Shown here in pieces: positions 1-8,516 of a stretch of DNA of 64,000 nt (position 1 is its first letter; every line of letters starts with the position of its first letter). This stretch comes from an uncultured Eggerthella sp. (GTDB taxonomy: Bacteria > Actinomycetota > Coriobacteriia > Coriobacteriales > Eggerthellaceae): contig CAJKUH010000009.1 of assembly GCA_905203045.1 (NCBI GenBank), positions 1 to 64,000 on the forward strand. The letters run 5' to 3'. The notes beneath the pieces were generated by a model that was not told the DNA's origin, did not search any database, and saw nothing but the letters and a program-made list of their open reading frames with translations. The translations under genes and the position numbers were made by a program.

Positions 1-78
1 TTGTCATCTGTCCACCTTCTGCAAACATTCCCTGCAGGAGGCGCGCTTTTGCTTGCGGGATGCGGCGCTGGCTCGTTG

Positions 79-3000
79 CTAGCTGTCCTCGCCGGGGGGC
101 ACGATGCCGCGAAGGTCGATCTTGCTGGAATCGTGCAAGATGGTTTCGAAATCGCAGGGCGGCATGGGGCGGAAGTACAGGAAGCCCTGTGCATAGCGGC
201 AGCCCATGTCTTTCAGGAACTGTGCCTGTTCGGTGGTTTCCACGCCTTCCACGATAACCGGCATGCCCAACGACTTGGTCATCTTCACCACCGACTTGAC
301 GATGCCGGTTGAGCGTTCGCCAACGCTTCCGTCGGAAAGGAAGCCGCCGTCGAGCTTGACGACGTCCACGTTGATGTCGCGCAGCATGCTCAGCGAAGAC
401 TGCCCGCTGCCGAAGTCGTCCATGTATACCGAAAAGCCCAGTTTCTTCAGTTGTGTGGTAAGCGCTTGCACGGAACGCTGGTCTTCGGTGTACATGCTTT
501 CGGTTATCTCGACCTTTATGCAGCGCGTGGGCACATGGTGCTTTTCGGCCAAGCCGTTCAAGCACGATGCCACATCGATCGATTCGATGTCCATGCGCGA
601 AACATTGATGGAAACGGGTGGGGGCGTAAGACCGCGGTTATAGCATTTCTTGATCCAGATGAACACCTGTTCCCAAATATGCCTATCCAGTGCGGCGATG
701 AAGCCGTTGCGTTCGAGCAGGGGAACGAACACCGCAGGTGAAACGTAGGTTCCGTCGATACGGCGCCAACGTGCCAGGGCTTCTGCGCCCACGATCTTGT
801 CGGTTTTCATGTTGTACTGCGGTTGCAGGAAGAAGTTCACGCGGTTCGATGCCAGGGCGCGTTGGAACTCGGAAAGCAGCAGATGCTCTTCTTCGCGTCG
901 GCGGTACTTCTCGGCGTTGAAGAAGGCGACGCGCTTCTTGAAGTTGTCCTTCGTTTCCTCGAGGGCGAACTTCGCCTTGTCGTAGTCGCTGATGTTCACG
1001 TCGGCACCTGGCTGCAAGGGGCATACGCCGAATGCCGGCATGAAGCCGATGGAATCGTCGTGTGCTGCCACGATGCCCCTGATGCGGTTGTACAGGATTT
1101 CGATGGCCTTCGTGTCGAGCGGCATATGGACGGAAAAGTCGTCTTGGCCCCAGTGCCCGGCAAGGCCGATGCCCGTCGCCTCAAGGGCGGCAAGCGCCGT
1201 GCCTACTTCCGCCAAAAGCGAATCGCCCTTCTGCCTGCCGTACCATTCGTTGTAGATGCGCATATGTCCCAGGTCGATGGCTATCATGCAATGCTGTTCC
1301 TCGATATGCATGCGCGAGTACTTGGTTGCGCGACTGAGGAACTCGCTGCTGTGCAAAAGCCCGGTAAGGCTGTCGGTGTTGCTGGGAGCAACCACGTTTT
1401 CGCCGGTAAGGTGCAGCGGGCTGGAGAACGGATTCGATTCCAAGGTGCTGCGCGTGGCGGCGTCGATGCGGCGGTTCAGGTCGCTGAGCACCGAAAGCGC
1501 CTGCGACGTGATCGACTCGTAATGGGCAGCGGCGGTAACCACGGGCAGCAGCACGTTGACGCCTTGGATATGAACGGGCTGTTCCAGGATGCCGCGCACC
1601 GCATCGGAGTAGCGGGCAAGGTCGGCACCGTTTTCGTCGCCGTCGAACACCACCACGAACTGAAGCCCATACGAACGGTACAGGCGCGCCTTGCCCGCTA
1701 TTTTGGAAAGCAGGCGGTCGGACATCTGCGAAAGCGCGTCGTTGCCCGCTTCGTAGCCGTAGGTGGAATTGATCTCGGAAATGCCGCCGATTTTCACGAC
1801 GACGAAGTTGGTGGGAAGGTTCTTCTGCTTGCGACGGTCCACTTCCGAGATAAGCGAGCGCACATCGTCAAGGCCGGTTGCCGGGTCGGTTCCGTCGGCG
1901 GCGTTGCGGTTCACGATGGTGCCCACGAACAGGGTGGGCTCATCGCCCGCTCCATCAAGGCGTACGCCGGTGCAGTTCACCATAACGTAGCGCCCGGAAG
2001 CGTCTTTCGCGCGATAGCTCATGCTGTGGTGGTATTTCTTGCCGCCGAATATCTCGTCGATGTCCTGGCGCCAGGTATGGCGATCGTCGGGATGGATGTG
2101 GGCTTCCCATACCTTGTCCATCCGATACATTACTTCGCCGGGCAAGTCGAAATCGCGCACCGCGTTGCGCGACCAGCGCGACTGATTGGTATTTATATTG
2201 CAGATGAACAGGTAGCGACCCTCTGTCTGGAACGACATGGCCTGGAAAACGCGCTCCTCGATGCCTTCGGGCGTTTCCAGGCCGGCGCTTCTTGTTGCGT
2301 TCTTGTGATGCGATCCGTGCAGCAGCTTGTAGTCGTACATGCGCTTGTCCGCATCGTTTACCAGCTTGGAACGGCTGTCACCTGAAGCCGGGGTGGCGTG
2401 TGAGCAGCCGTAGCTGAACGAATAGGCGAAGTTCTCGTCGATGGTGTGCGCGGCGATAAGCGCGCTGCGGCACGCCTCAAGGCGTTCGGTCATTTCCGAT
2501 TCGGAAGAGCAGGGCGAAAGCATAACGAACTCGTCGCCGCCGATGCGGTACAAGCGCTCGCCCGAACGACGATGAAGACGCAGGCAGTTCGCCACTTCCT
2601 TGATGTACTTGTTCCCCTCGGCGTGGCCGTAATGGTCGTTGCAGTACTTCAGCCCGTCGATGTCAACGAATGCCAGCGTATAGGCGGTTTGGCTGTCCCA
2701 GGCAGCATCGGTGTCGCGGTTCAGCGCGGCACGGTTGCCAACGCCGGTCAGGAAATCGGTATAGGCGTTGCGCTCGAGCTCCTGATGACGCTCTCGCAGT
2801 TCCTCGACGCTGTGCTTGAGCTGTGCCAAATAACCGTTGTTCGCGTCGAATTCGAGCGAGTAGTCGTCGCTGTCGATGGCGTTTGCGATGGCGGTGGGAA
2901 CGGCCAGGTTCGTGCGGATGCTCTCAAACGATTCGGTTAAAGGGTTTCCTTCCCGATGCTTCTGCGCCGTTTTGGAATCGAAAATGCCCTCGGCAAGCTC

Positions 3001-3186
3001 TTCTGCCTGGATGCGCTCGTCGGAGATGAGCTGCCCTAATTCCATGGCTTGGTTTGCGAGCGGTAGTTCGTCGGGCGTGAACCCGGCCGTGTTAAGGGTG
3101 GCGTGTTCCGGGTCTGATACCAAGCTTTCGAGGTAGGCATGAAGCGCTTCTTGCGCGGTGCTTCTGTCGGTGTGTTCGTTCGTCAT
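79..3186 (-). CDS. GGDEF-PAS-GGDEF-GGDEF-EAL cyclic-di-GMP signalling protein
   Basis: A 1035-residue cytoplasmic signalling protein that probably makes and/or degrades cyclic-di-GMP. Domains in order: an N-terminal region without recognised motif (1-130); a GGDEF domain with an intact IGGDEF motif (about 140-290, motif at 216-220); a PAS-like domain (about 310-425); a second GGDEF-like domain in which the motif is lost (YGLQF near 506); a third degenerate one (WGQDDF near 679); and a full EAL domain (about 775-1015) with GAEALARW, MDDFGSG and EGVET. No signal peptide or membrane segment is seen. The ATG at 3186 is preferred over the upstream in-frame ATG at 3306 because GGAAGG lies 7 nt before it. 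The EAL signature residues are kept, so phosphodiesterase activity is likely; whether the first GGDEF is a cyclase or a GTP sensor cannot be told. It is divergent from the phosphate transporter gene. Confidence 0.9.
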   Translation of the reverse strand: MTNEHTDRSTAQEALHAYLESLVSDPEHATLNTAGFTPDELPLANQAMELGQLISDERIQAEELAEGIFDSKTAQKHREGNPLTESFESIRTNLAVPTAIANAIDSDDYSLEFDANNGYLAQLKHSVEELRERHQELERNAYTDFLTGVGNRAALNRDTDAAWDSQTAYTLAFVDIDGLKYCNDHYGHAEGNKYIKEVANCLRLHRRSGERLYRIGGDEFVMLSPCSSESEMTERLEACRSALIAAHTIDENFAYSFSYGCSHATPASGDSRSKLVNDADKRMYDYKLLHGSHHKNATRSAGLETPEGIEERVFQAMSFQTEGRYLFICNINTNQSRWSRNAVRDFDLPGEVMYRMDKVWEAHIHPDDRHTWRQDIDEIFGGKKYHHSMSYRAKDASGRYVMVNCTGVRLDGAGDEPTLFVGTIVNRNAADGTDPATGLDDVRSLISEVDRRKQKNLPTNFVVVKIGGISEINSTYGYEAGNDALSQMSDRLLSKIAGKARLYRSYGLQFVVVFDGDENGADLARYSDAVRGILEQPVHIQGVNVLLPVVTAAAHYESITSQALSVLSDLNRRIDAATRSTLESNPFSSPLHLTGENVVAPSNTDSLTGLLHSSEFLSRATKYSRMHIEEQHCMIAIDLGHMRIYNEWYGRQKGDSLLAEVGTALAALEATGIGLAGHWGQDDFSVHMPLDTKAIEILYNRIRGIVAAHDDSIGFMPAFGVCPLQPGADVNISDYDKAKFALEETKDNFKKRVAFFNAEKYRRREEEHLLLSEFQRALASNRVNFFLQPQYNMKTDKIVGAEALARWRRIDGTYVSPAVFVPLLERNGFIAALDRHIWEQVFIWIKKCYNRGLTPPPVSINVSRMDIESIDVASCLNGLAEKHHVPTRCIKVEITESMYTEDQRSVQALTTQLKKLGFSVYMDDFGSGQSSLSMLRDINVDVVKLDGGFLSDGSVGERSTGIVKSVVKMTKSLGMPVIVEGVETTEQAQFLKDMGCRYAQGFLYFRPMPPCDFETILHDSSKIDLRGIVPPGEDS

Positions 3187-3211
3187 GCGAATGCCTTCCG
3201 GTGGCTGCTTC

Positions 3212-3243
3212 CGCTTTTTGTAGGGGGAGCGCCACAAAAAGCG
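3212..3243 (-). promoter_or_regulatory. Hairpin in the 5' leader of the GGDEF/EAL gene
   Basis: CGCTTTTTGT at 3212-3221 and ACAAAAAGCG at 3234-3243 form a perfect 10-bp stem with a 12-nt loop. It ends about 26 nt upstream of the start codon. A second small hairpin, GCGC-TTTT-GCGC, lies at 3248-3259. The pair could tune translation or act as an attenuator. I looked for the cyclic-di-GMP-I riboswitch core and did not find it. Confidence 0.4.
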
Positions 3244-3536
3244 ACCTGCGCTTTTGCGCTTTTCCACGCAAAACGGTGTCGCTGAATTATCTCTCAAGCT
3301 AATCATAGCGGTTCCCTGCGAAATAGGGCGCTGTTTGCAAACGTAACAATGATTAACTTCGCTTTACAAATATGTAAGATTTCGCTTGTTAAGCTTGCTG
3401 CTGCAAATGGGAGGATTGCGCAGTTCGCAAGCGTAAAACTCGGATAAAACCCCTGCCTGGCGCTGACAGTTGCTCCTGTTTGCCACGTGCGGTGCGCGCG
3501 TGATTGTTGAACAAAAAGGGAGGAACTGAGAAAAGC

Positions 3537-4694
3537 ATGGATATCGCAACTTTGGTTGTTGTTGTGCTGGTTATCGCGGTGGCGTTGACGTTCGACTTCA
3601 CGAATGGCTTCCACGACACGGCAAACGCCATGGCAACCTCGATTGCAACGGGTGCGCTGAAGCCGAAAACGGCGGTTATCGCGGCCGGTACGCTTAATCT
3701 TGTCGGCGCGTTTTTGTCTACCGAGGTAGCGAAAACCATTTCGGGCGGCATCATCAACGAACAGCAGGTAACCATTGGGGCAGAATTCATATTCGCCGGC
3801 CTGGTAGGTGCCATTCTGTGGAATCTGATGACATGGCTGGTGGGCCTGCCCTCGTCTTCTTCCCATGCGCTGTTCGGCGGCCTGGTGGGCGCCGTTATCG
3901 TGGGCGCAGGCGTGGAAGGCGTGAACTTCGGCGCGGTTGTTGCCAAGGTTTTGGTTCCTGCCCTTATTTCGCCTGTTGTTGCCGGCCTGGCGGCGTTCGT
4001 GGCGGTGAAATTGATATATCTCATCGTGCGCAAGCTTGACGAAAAGTACGTGGAAACGGGCTTCCGCCATGGCCAGACCATCACGGCGTGCCTGGTTGCC
4101 CTTTCCCATGGCACCAACGACGCCCAGAAAACCATGGGCATCATCACCCTTACCCTTATCGCGGTTGGCATTCAGCCTTCCGGCACCGGCCCGCAGCTGT
4201 GGGTAATCGCCGTGTGCGGCTTGGCCATCGCCCTGGGCACCTATATGGGCGGTTGGCGCGTAATCCGTACGCTGGGCAAGGGCCTTACCGAAATCGCAAC
4301 GCCTCAGGGCTTTGCGGCAGAGGCAAGCTCGGCTACCACCATCCTGGTTTCTTCCCACTTGGGTTTTGCCCTTTCCACCACGCAGGTGTGCTCCGGCTCC
4401 ATCATCGGTTCCGGTTTGGGCAAGAAGGGCGGCAAGATCGACTGGATGGTAGCGGCGCGCATGCTGGTTGCCTGGTTGATCACGTTCCCGGCAGCGGGCA
4501 TCATCGGCGCTGCGGCGTGTGCGGTTGCCAAGATCAACGTGTGGGGCACGCTTGCCGTGGCGGTTATGGCCATCATCGCAGCGCTCATCATCTTCAGGCT
4601 CTCCCGTCGCAACCCGGTTAACGCCATGAACGTGAACGAAAGCTCGGAAGTAAAAGTAAACACCAAGGCCGCAACGGCTTCGGCTGCAGCGTAG
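3537..4694 (+). CDS. pit: PiT-family inorganic phosphate permease
   Basis: A 385-residue polytopic membrane protein that imports phosphate, probably with protons or as a metal-phosphate complex. The PiT signature occurs twice in inverted halves: FTNGFHDTANAMAT near residue 20 and LSHGTNDAQKTMG near 190. Eight to ten hydrophobic segments can be counted. The ATG at 3537 follows AGGGAGG; a TTG 33 nt upstream is in frame but has no good ribosome site. It starts a tight cluster with a 76-residue membrane protein 11 nt downstream and a universal stress protein 20 nt after that, which suggests one transcript. A second, distinct PiT gene is at 31694-32743. Confidence 0.92.
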   Translation: MDIATLVVVVLVIAVALTFDFTNGFHDTANAMATSIATGALKPKTAVIAAGTLNLVGAFLSTEVAKTISGGIINEQQVTIGAEFIFAGLVGAILWNLMTWLVGLPSSSSHALFGGLVGAVIVGAGVEGVNFGAVVAKVLVPALISPVVAGLAAFVAVKLIYLIVRKLDEKYVETGFRHGQTITACLVALSHGTNDAQKTMGIITLTLIAVGIQPSGTGPQLWVIAVCGLAIALGTYMGGWRVIRTLGKGLTEIATPQGFAAEASSATTILVSSHLGFALSTTQVCSGSIIGSGLGKKGGKIDWMVAARMLVAWLITFPAAGIIGAAACAVAKINVWGTLAVAVMAIIAALIIFRLSRRNPVNAMNVNESSEVKVNTKAATASAAA

Positions 4695-4705
4695 GGAGGA
4701 ATCAC

Positions 4706-4936
4706 ATGCAAGAGTTGATCAATTTTGCGACGGTTCTCGTCGTTGCGGTGGGAATTGCCGGCGGTATCGGCGTTATGTATGCATCGGGCTTGCGCCTGTG
4801 GTGGAAAAGCGGCGCGCCGGAAGGTGGCGACGGATCGCCCAACTACCTGGTGCGTTTCGCTTCGGTGGCGTGCTTTGCCGCCTGCGTGGTTGTGGTGCTG
4901 TTCGCACTGTGGCTGATGATTCCGATGTTCCACTAA
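4706..4936 (+). CDS. Small two-helix membrane protein in the phosphate transporter operon
   Basis: A 76-residue protein with one hydrophobic helix at about 5-27 and a second at about 50-75, separated by a short polar loop rich in Gly and Lys. No family is recognised. It has its own ribosome site (GGAGG, 8 nt before the ATG) and lies between the PiT gene and the universal stress protein gene with gaps of 11 and 20 nt, so co-expression is likely. The position suggests an accessory or small subunit for the transporter, but that is inference from context only. Confidence 0.7.
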   Translation: MQELINFATVLVVAVGIAGGIGVMYASGLRLWWKSGAPEGGDGSPNYLVRFASVACFAACVVVVLFALWLMIPMFH

Positions 4937-4956
4937 ACGCGGTGAGGGGATAGATC

Positions 4957-5823
4957 TTGAATACTTTGGAAAGCATCCTGGTGGGTATCGACGGCAGCGA
5001 TCGCGGCAAGAAGGCCCTGAAATGGGCGGCCCGTCTGGCGAACCGTGAACAGGCTCACCTTACCTTGCTTGCCGTCATCGACCCAGCGTCCGACAAGCTG
5101 GCCGGTTCCGACCACAAGGTTCTGCGCGATGCCGTTGAAAACGTGTTGGGTGAAGCGCAGGAGCTGGTTCGCGCCGATTACCCCGAGCTTGACGTGGACG
5201 CATCGTATGTGAGCGGCGATATCGTGGAAGCGCTGGTGGGCGCGTCCGAGAGCCACGACATGATCGTGATGGGCTCACATCATGGTGCCACGGTTGCGGA
5301 ACGCGTGTGGAGCGCAAAGGGCTTGCGTGTATCGGTTTCCACCAGCGTGCCCACGGTAGTGGTTCCCGCCGACTGGGATCCGTACAACGAGGCAAAGGGC
5401 ATCGTTGTGGGCGTGGGGCCGCAAGACGAAGTGAGCGACAAAGCTGTTGAGCTGGGCGTTCACCTGGCAAAGGCACTGGAAGAACCGCTTGAGCTTATTT
5501 CTTCCTGGGGCATTCCGACGCTGCTTTCGCGCTCTGCCGAGTTTATGGGCGGCGGGCTTGCACCGGTAGGGGAGTCGTTCCAGCGCAATTTGGACGCGCG
5601 CGTTGCTGCCATTCGCGAGGCGGAGCCTTCGCTTCAGGTGGAAGGCCATTCCGTGGAAGCTCCTTCCCCCACGCAGGCGCTGCTGCAGCGCAGCCAGGAT
5701 TGCCGCGTGCTGCTGCTGGGCACACATGCCCGTTCCGCGGTGAGCCGTGCGTTGTTCGGCTCCACCACCTGTGGCGTTCTTGCGCACTTGCAGGTGCCGA
5801 CGGCTGTTGTTCCCATGGAGTAG
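4957..5823 (+). CDS. Tandem-domain universal stress protein (UspA family)
   Basis: A 288-residue cytoplasmic protein with two Usp domains. Domain one begins LVGIDGSDRGKKALKWA and ends MGSHHGATVAERVW...TSVPTVVVP; domain two ends LLGTHARSAVSRALFGSTT...VPTAVVP. The G-x2-G-x9-G-S/T type nucleotide loop is clearest in the second domain (GTHARSAVSRALFGS), so ATP binding is plausible there. The start is a TTG at 4957 preceded by GAGGGG at 7 nt. It is the last gene of the phosphate transporter cluster; pairing of a Usp protein with a transporter is common and usually read as a regulatory link, but no target is shown by the sequence. Confidence 0.9.
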   Translation: MNTLESILVGIDGSDRGKKALKWAARLANREQAHLTLLAVIDPASDKLAGSDHKVLRDAVENVLGEAQELVRADYPELDVDASYVSGDIVEALVGASESHDMIVMGSHHGATVAERVWSAKGLRVSVSTSVPTVVVPADWDPYNEAKGIVVGVGPQDEVSDKAVELGVHLAKALEEPLELISSWGIPTLLSRSAEFMGGGLAPVGESFQRNLDARVAAIREAEPSLQVEGHSVEAPSPTQALLQRSQDCRVLLLGTHARSAVSRALFGSTTCGVLAHLQVPTAVVPME

Positions 5824-5834
5824 CGGCTCCCGAA

Positions 5835-6033
5835 GAGGAGGGCGGCATGCGTCCCGCGCTTCGCTTCCGCTTGTTTCGGTTTTCAAGTATTTGAGAAACG
5901 AAAACGCGAACAAAATTCGACGCATGGTTCAGGGCGTCCCGGTATCGTTGATCGAATATCCGGGGCGTTTTCTTATAATCAAATACTTGAAAACCGCGCT
6001 TCAGAGAAGCACGGCACGCATGCCGCCCTCCTC
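5835..6033. repeat. Long interrupted inverted-repeat element A (structured, homologous to element B)
   Basis: A 199-bp intergenic element between the convergent usp and MBL genes. Four nested stems: 5835-5852 with 6016-6033 (18 bp, perfect); 5878-5894 with 5979-5995 (17 bp, perfect); 5900-5907 with 5965-5972 (8 bp); 5915-5920 with 5952-5957 (6 bp). Read on the minus strand it aligns along its length with element B at 9324-9534. The unpaired stretches are conserved (TTCTCTGAAGCGC, GCCCC, and the apical part ending CATGCGTCGAAT, 33 of 43 positions identical in the apical region), while stem sequences differ in a compensatory way. It contains no credible gene. It may be a structured RNA or a miniature mobile element. 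Confidence 0.8.
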
Positions 6034-6189
6034 CTGCGTTTTTGCCTAAGAAGAAGAGACAGTGCGCTTCAGAGGGGTCCGAGGCACTGCCGCCCGAGTC
6101 TTTTCGTGGGCTTTACGCATGTTGCGCAACGGGCAATAGGCGAGTTGTGCGGAACCGCGATGATCTTTCAAACCGAAGGCGGCGAAAAG

Positions 6190-6225
6190 CGCTATCTGCT
6201 AATGGGCAACCATCAGCAGATAGCG
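6190..6225 (-). terminator. Terminator of the MBL-fold hydrolase gene
   Basis: CGCTATCTGCT at 6190-6200 pairs perfectly with AGCAGATAGCG at 6215-6225. On the minus strand the hairpin comes 12 nt after the stop codon and is followed by GCTTTTCG. The rest of 6034-6189 shows nothing clear, except a second copy of GCGCTTCAGAG at 6064, a sequence that also occurs in elements A and B. Confidence 0.65.
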
Positions 6226-6236
6226 AGCAATAGCGC

Positions 6237-7289
6237 CTACTTCTTCCGCTGCATCTCGAAGGCGTTGGCGGGGTAGAAGCGGCGGTAGTTTTCGCAGGTG
6301 GTGAGTACTACGCGGCCTTCGTTTACCAGGTATACCAGGTGCGCGAAGGTTTCGCCGAGGGAATAGAACTTCTGATCGATGGTCCATTCATCCCAGTTGG
6401 GGTGCTTCCAGGAAGCGCTGCGGGCGATGTCTATCAGGCTGGCGTGGCCTTCTTCCACCAGTTTGTACAGCTCTTCCAAGCGGTTGGCGTGGAATTGCTT
6501 TAGGAAATCGACGCGCTCGGCAACGCCGGTGAAGGGGCGGCCGTGGCCGGGCAGAATCAGGTCAACGTCCAAGTTGCGTACCTTGTCCAAGCTGGTAAGG
6601 AACTCACGCAGGGCGTCGTACGAGCACACCCAGCTCATGATGGTGGGCGTGATGCGTTCCAGCACGTGGTCGCCTGCGATGAGGATTTTCGCCGTGGGCT
6701 CGTACAGGCAGATGTGCCAGTCGTCGTGGCCGGGCGTGGTTATTACCTGGAAGCGGTAGTTGCCGTTGTGATACACGTCGCCATCGCCCAGGTAGAACAA
6801 ATCGGGCTGGTTCTTCACTGGTAGCAGTTCCGCCGAAACGCGGTAGGTGGAAGCATCGCGCTTCTGCATGCTGCGCTCGTCGTAGGTGTTGGGGCGGGTA
6901 AGATAGCTGATCAGCGGATTGAACACGCTGGCCTGCATGTTCATGAGGTTTTGCACTTCCTGGATGGAATGCATGTTGGCGTATACGCGCATCCAGCGGC
7001 GCCATACGCGGTCAAGGTTGCCGGTGTGGTCGGGGTGCGAATGCGTCAGTACGATTTCCACCGATTCCCAGCTGCGGCCCAGCTTGTGCAGAGCGTCGTC
7101 CAGTGCCTTTTCGCAGGCGGGGTGGTTGAAGCCCACGTCTACGATGGTGGTTTTGTCGTCGCTTAAGATGAAGTACGAGTTCAGGAACCCCAACGGGTTG
7201 TCGGGCAGGGGCACGGGTACGCGCCAAATGCGCGGGAAAACCTCTTCGATTTCTCCGTTGTTGTATTGATCTGCGTAGTTCGTTGCCAT
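6237..7289 (-). CDS. MBL-fold metallohydrolase
   Basis: A 350-residue metallo-beta-lactamase-fold hydrolase. The metal-binding signature THSHPDHTG (near residue 83), the later histidine in TTPGHDDWH (near 186), the bridging aspartate in LIAGDHV and the C-terminal LPGHGRPF are all present, so a dinuclear metal site should form. No signal peptide is seen; the protein is probably cytoplasmic. The substrate is unknown; the overall layout fits the broad group that includes glyoxalase II-like thioesterases and lactonases. The start is supported by AAGGAG 7 nt upstream of the ATG. It is transcribed alone, towards usp. Confidence 0.85.
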   Translation of the reverse strand: MATNYADQYNNGEIEEVFPRIWRVPVPLPDNPLGFLNSYFILSDDKTTIVDVGFNHPACEKALDDALHKLGRSWESVEIVLTHSHPDHTGNLDRVWRRWMRVYANMHSIQEVQNLMNMQASVFNPLISYLTRPNTYDERSMQKRDASTYRVSAELLPVKNQPDLFYLGDGDVYHNGNYRFQVITTPGHDDWHICLYEPTAKILIAGDHVLERITPTIMSWVCSYDALREFLTSLDKVRNLDVDLILPGHGRPFTGVAERVDFLKQFHANRLEELYKLVEEGHASLIDIARSASWKHPNWDEWTIDQKFYSLGETFAHLVYLVNEGRVVLTTCENYRRFYPANAFEMQRKK

Positions 7290-7431
7290 GATGGCTCCTT
7301 ACAGAACGTGCTCATCTTCACTTGCTCAGCGTAACGCAAATACGGCGCCCCGCTGCGATACGATGTGTGGCGTTGATGAATTGTGGGCGAACGTGTTGCG
7401 CGTCCGCCAAACGTGCTGGGAGGTGCGGTGA

Positions 7432-8319
7432 ATGGAAGGGAAGGGGCATCTAAAGGGGGCAGTCCCTTTTGGCTCAAAGGGGCCTGTCGTCATTGGCTTC
7501 TTGCCTGATGCCCATTTCCATTTGGGGTTTGTGGCCGACAAAGCCGCCTTCGTTGCAGAAACGACCAGGGCAGAAAGCTTTGTTTTCGCTGCTTCGGTTA
7601 CGCCTGCCGAATACCGGGAAACGCGCAGTGATCTTGCTTGCTGTGTAGGCTCAGCACATGCGGATCGCGTTGGCTCTTTCGGGCCTGTACGCTTGGGGGT
7701 GGGGTTGCACCCCTGGTGGGTTCCTGCTGGCAAGGGAAAGCTGCGCTCCCTGCTCGCTGCGTTTGATGCCGCCCTTCCTGAAACCAACTTCGTAGGCGAA
7801 GTGGGGCTCGATTTCTCGAAACGCTGCACGGGGACGCATGATGCGCAGCTTACGGCATTCCGTCATATTGCCAAGCAATGCGCCGATGCGGGTGACAAAG
7901 TGCTTTCCCTCCATTGCGTGAAAGCCTACGACGATATGCTGCGCATCTTGGAGGAAACCGACTGCCTGGAAGCCTGCACGTGCATATTCCATTGGTTCAG
8001 CGGCTCGTCGCAACAGCTGCAGTGGACAATCAAGGCGGGCTGTTTCTTTTCGGTGGGGCAGCGTATGTTGGCTTCGAAGAGGGGACGCGAGTACGTGAAA
8101 GCCATTCCCCTGAGCAAGTTGCTCTTGGAAACCGATGCGCCGGCAGCAAGCAGCCCCGAAGTGGAGCATCCCTGCCTCCCGTATACATATAGCCAGGTAA
8201 ACGACGAGTTGTGCAAAGCTGTCTGCCAGATTGCAGACGTTCGGGGAATCGGTGCGGAACGTGTGGTGCAGGCAGTGCGGCGAAACGCCGAAGACGTGCT
8301 GGGCGGTTTTGCGGGCTAG
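7432..8319 (+). CDS. tatD: TatD-family metal-dependent DNase/hydrolase
   Basis: A 295-residue TIM-barrel metal hydrolase of the TatD family. Seen motifs: DAHFHLGF (the D/H-x-H metal site), GEVGLDFSKR (metal glutamate), LHCVKAYDD, and ETDAPAASSP near the C terminus. The N terminus has a roughly 20-residue extension before the first barrel strand; the ATG at 7432 is kept because GGGAGG lies 8 nt before it. Members are 3'-5' exonucleases or DNases. The region 7290-7431 between this gene and the divergent MBL gene is a short promoter spacer with no other feature noted. Confidence 0.85.
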   Translation: MEGKGHLKGAVPFGSKGPVVIGFLPDAHFHLGFVADKAAFVAETTRAESFVFAASVTPAEYRETRSDLACCVGSAHADRVGSFGPVRLGVGLHPWWVPAGKGKLRSLLAAFDAALPETNFVGEVGLDFSKRCTGTHDAQLTAFRHIAKQCADAGDKVLSLHCVKAYDDMLRILEETDCLEACTCIFHWFSGSSQQLQWTIKAGCFFSVGQRMLASKRGREYVKAIPLSKLLLETDAPAASSPEVEHPCLPYTYSQVNDELCKAVCQIADVRGIGAERVVQAVRRNAEDVLGGFAG

Positions 8320-8385
8320 CTTGATGTGCTTTGGTGCGCTGCGGTGCAAAGGCGGGCCTATCGGCTGTTCGGTAAACCCTGATAG

Positions 8386-8486
8386 AAAAACGCCCTGCTT
8401 CTTTAAGGGGAACAGGGCAACAAGATTATTCGGCGCCCCAAAACACTGTAAGAAAAATGCCCCGCCTCTAAAGGAAGACGGGGCAT
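8386..8486 (-). terminator. Two tandem terminators of the phosphodiesterase gene
   Basis: Reading the minus strand, ATGCCCCG (8479-8486) pairs with CGGGGCAT (8457-8464) and is followed by TTTTTCTT; about 40 nt further on GCCCTG (8413-8418) pairs with CAGGGC (8392-8397) and is followed by GTTTTTCTATC. Both have the stem-plus-U-run shape on the minus strand, so they most likely insulate the convergent tatD gene. Confidence 0.75.
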
Positions 8487-8516
8487 TCAGGCGCTTACCG
8501 TAACGGTAGCAGCGCG

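Noticed and set aside
823..2385. A 520-codon plus-strand open frame opposite the GGDEF/EAL gene
   Set aside because: The minus strand encodes ordered signalling domains; the plus-strand product shows no motif.
3187..3300. Cyclic-di-GMP riboswitch in front of the GGDEF/EAL gene
   Set aside because: The leader has a strong simple hairpin, but the GEMM core elements and the tetraloop-receptor arrangement are not found.
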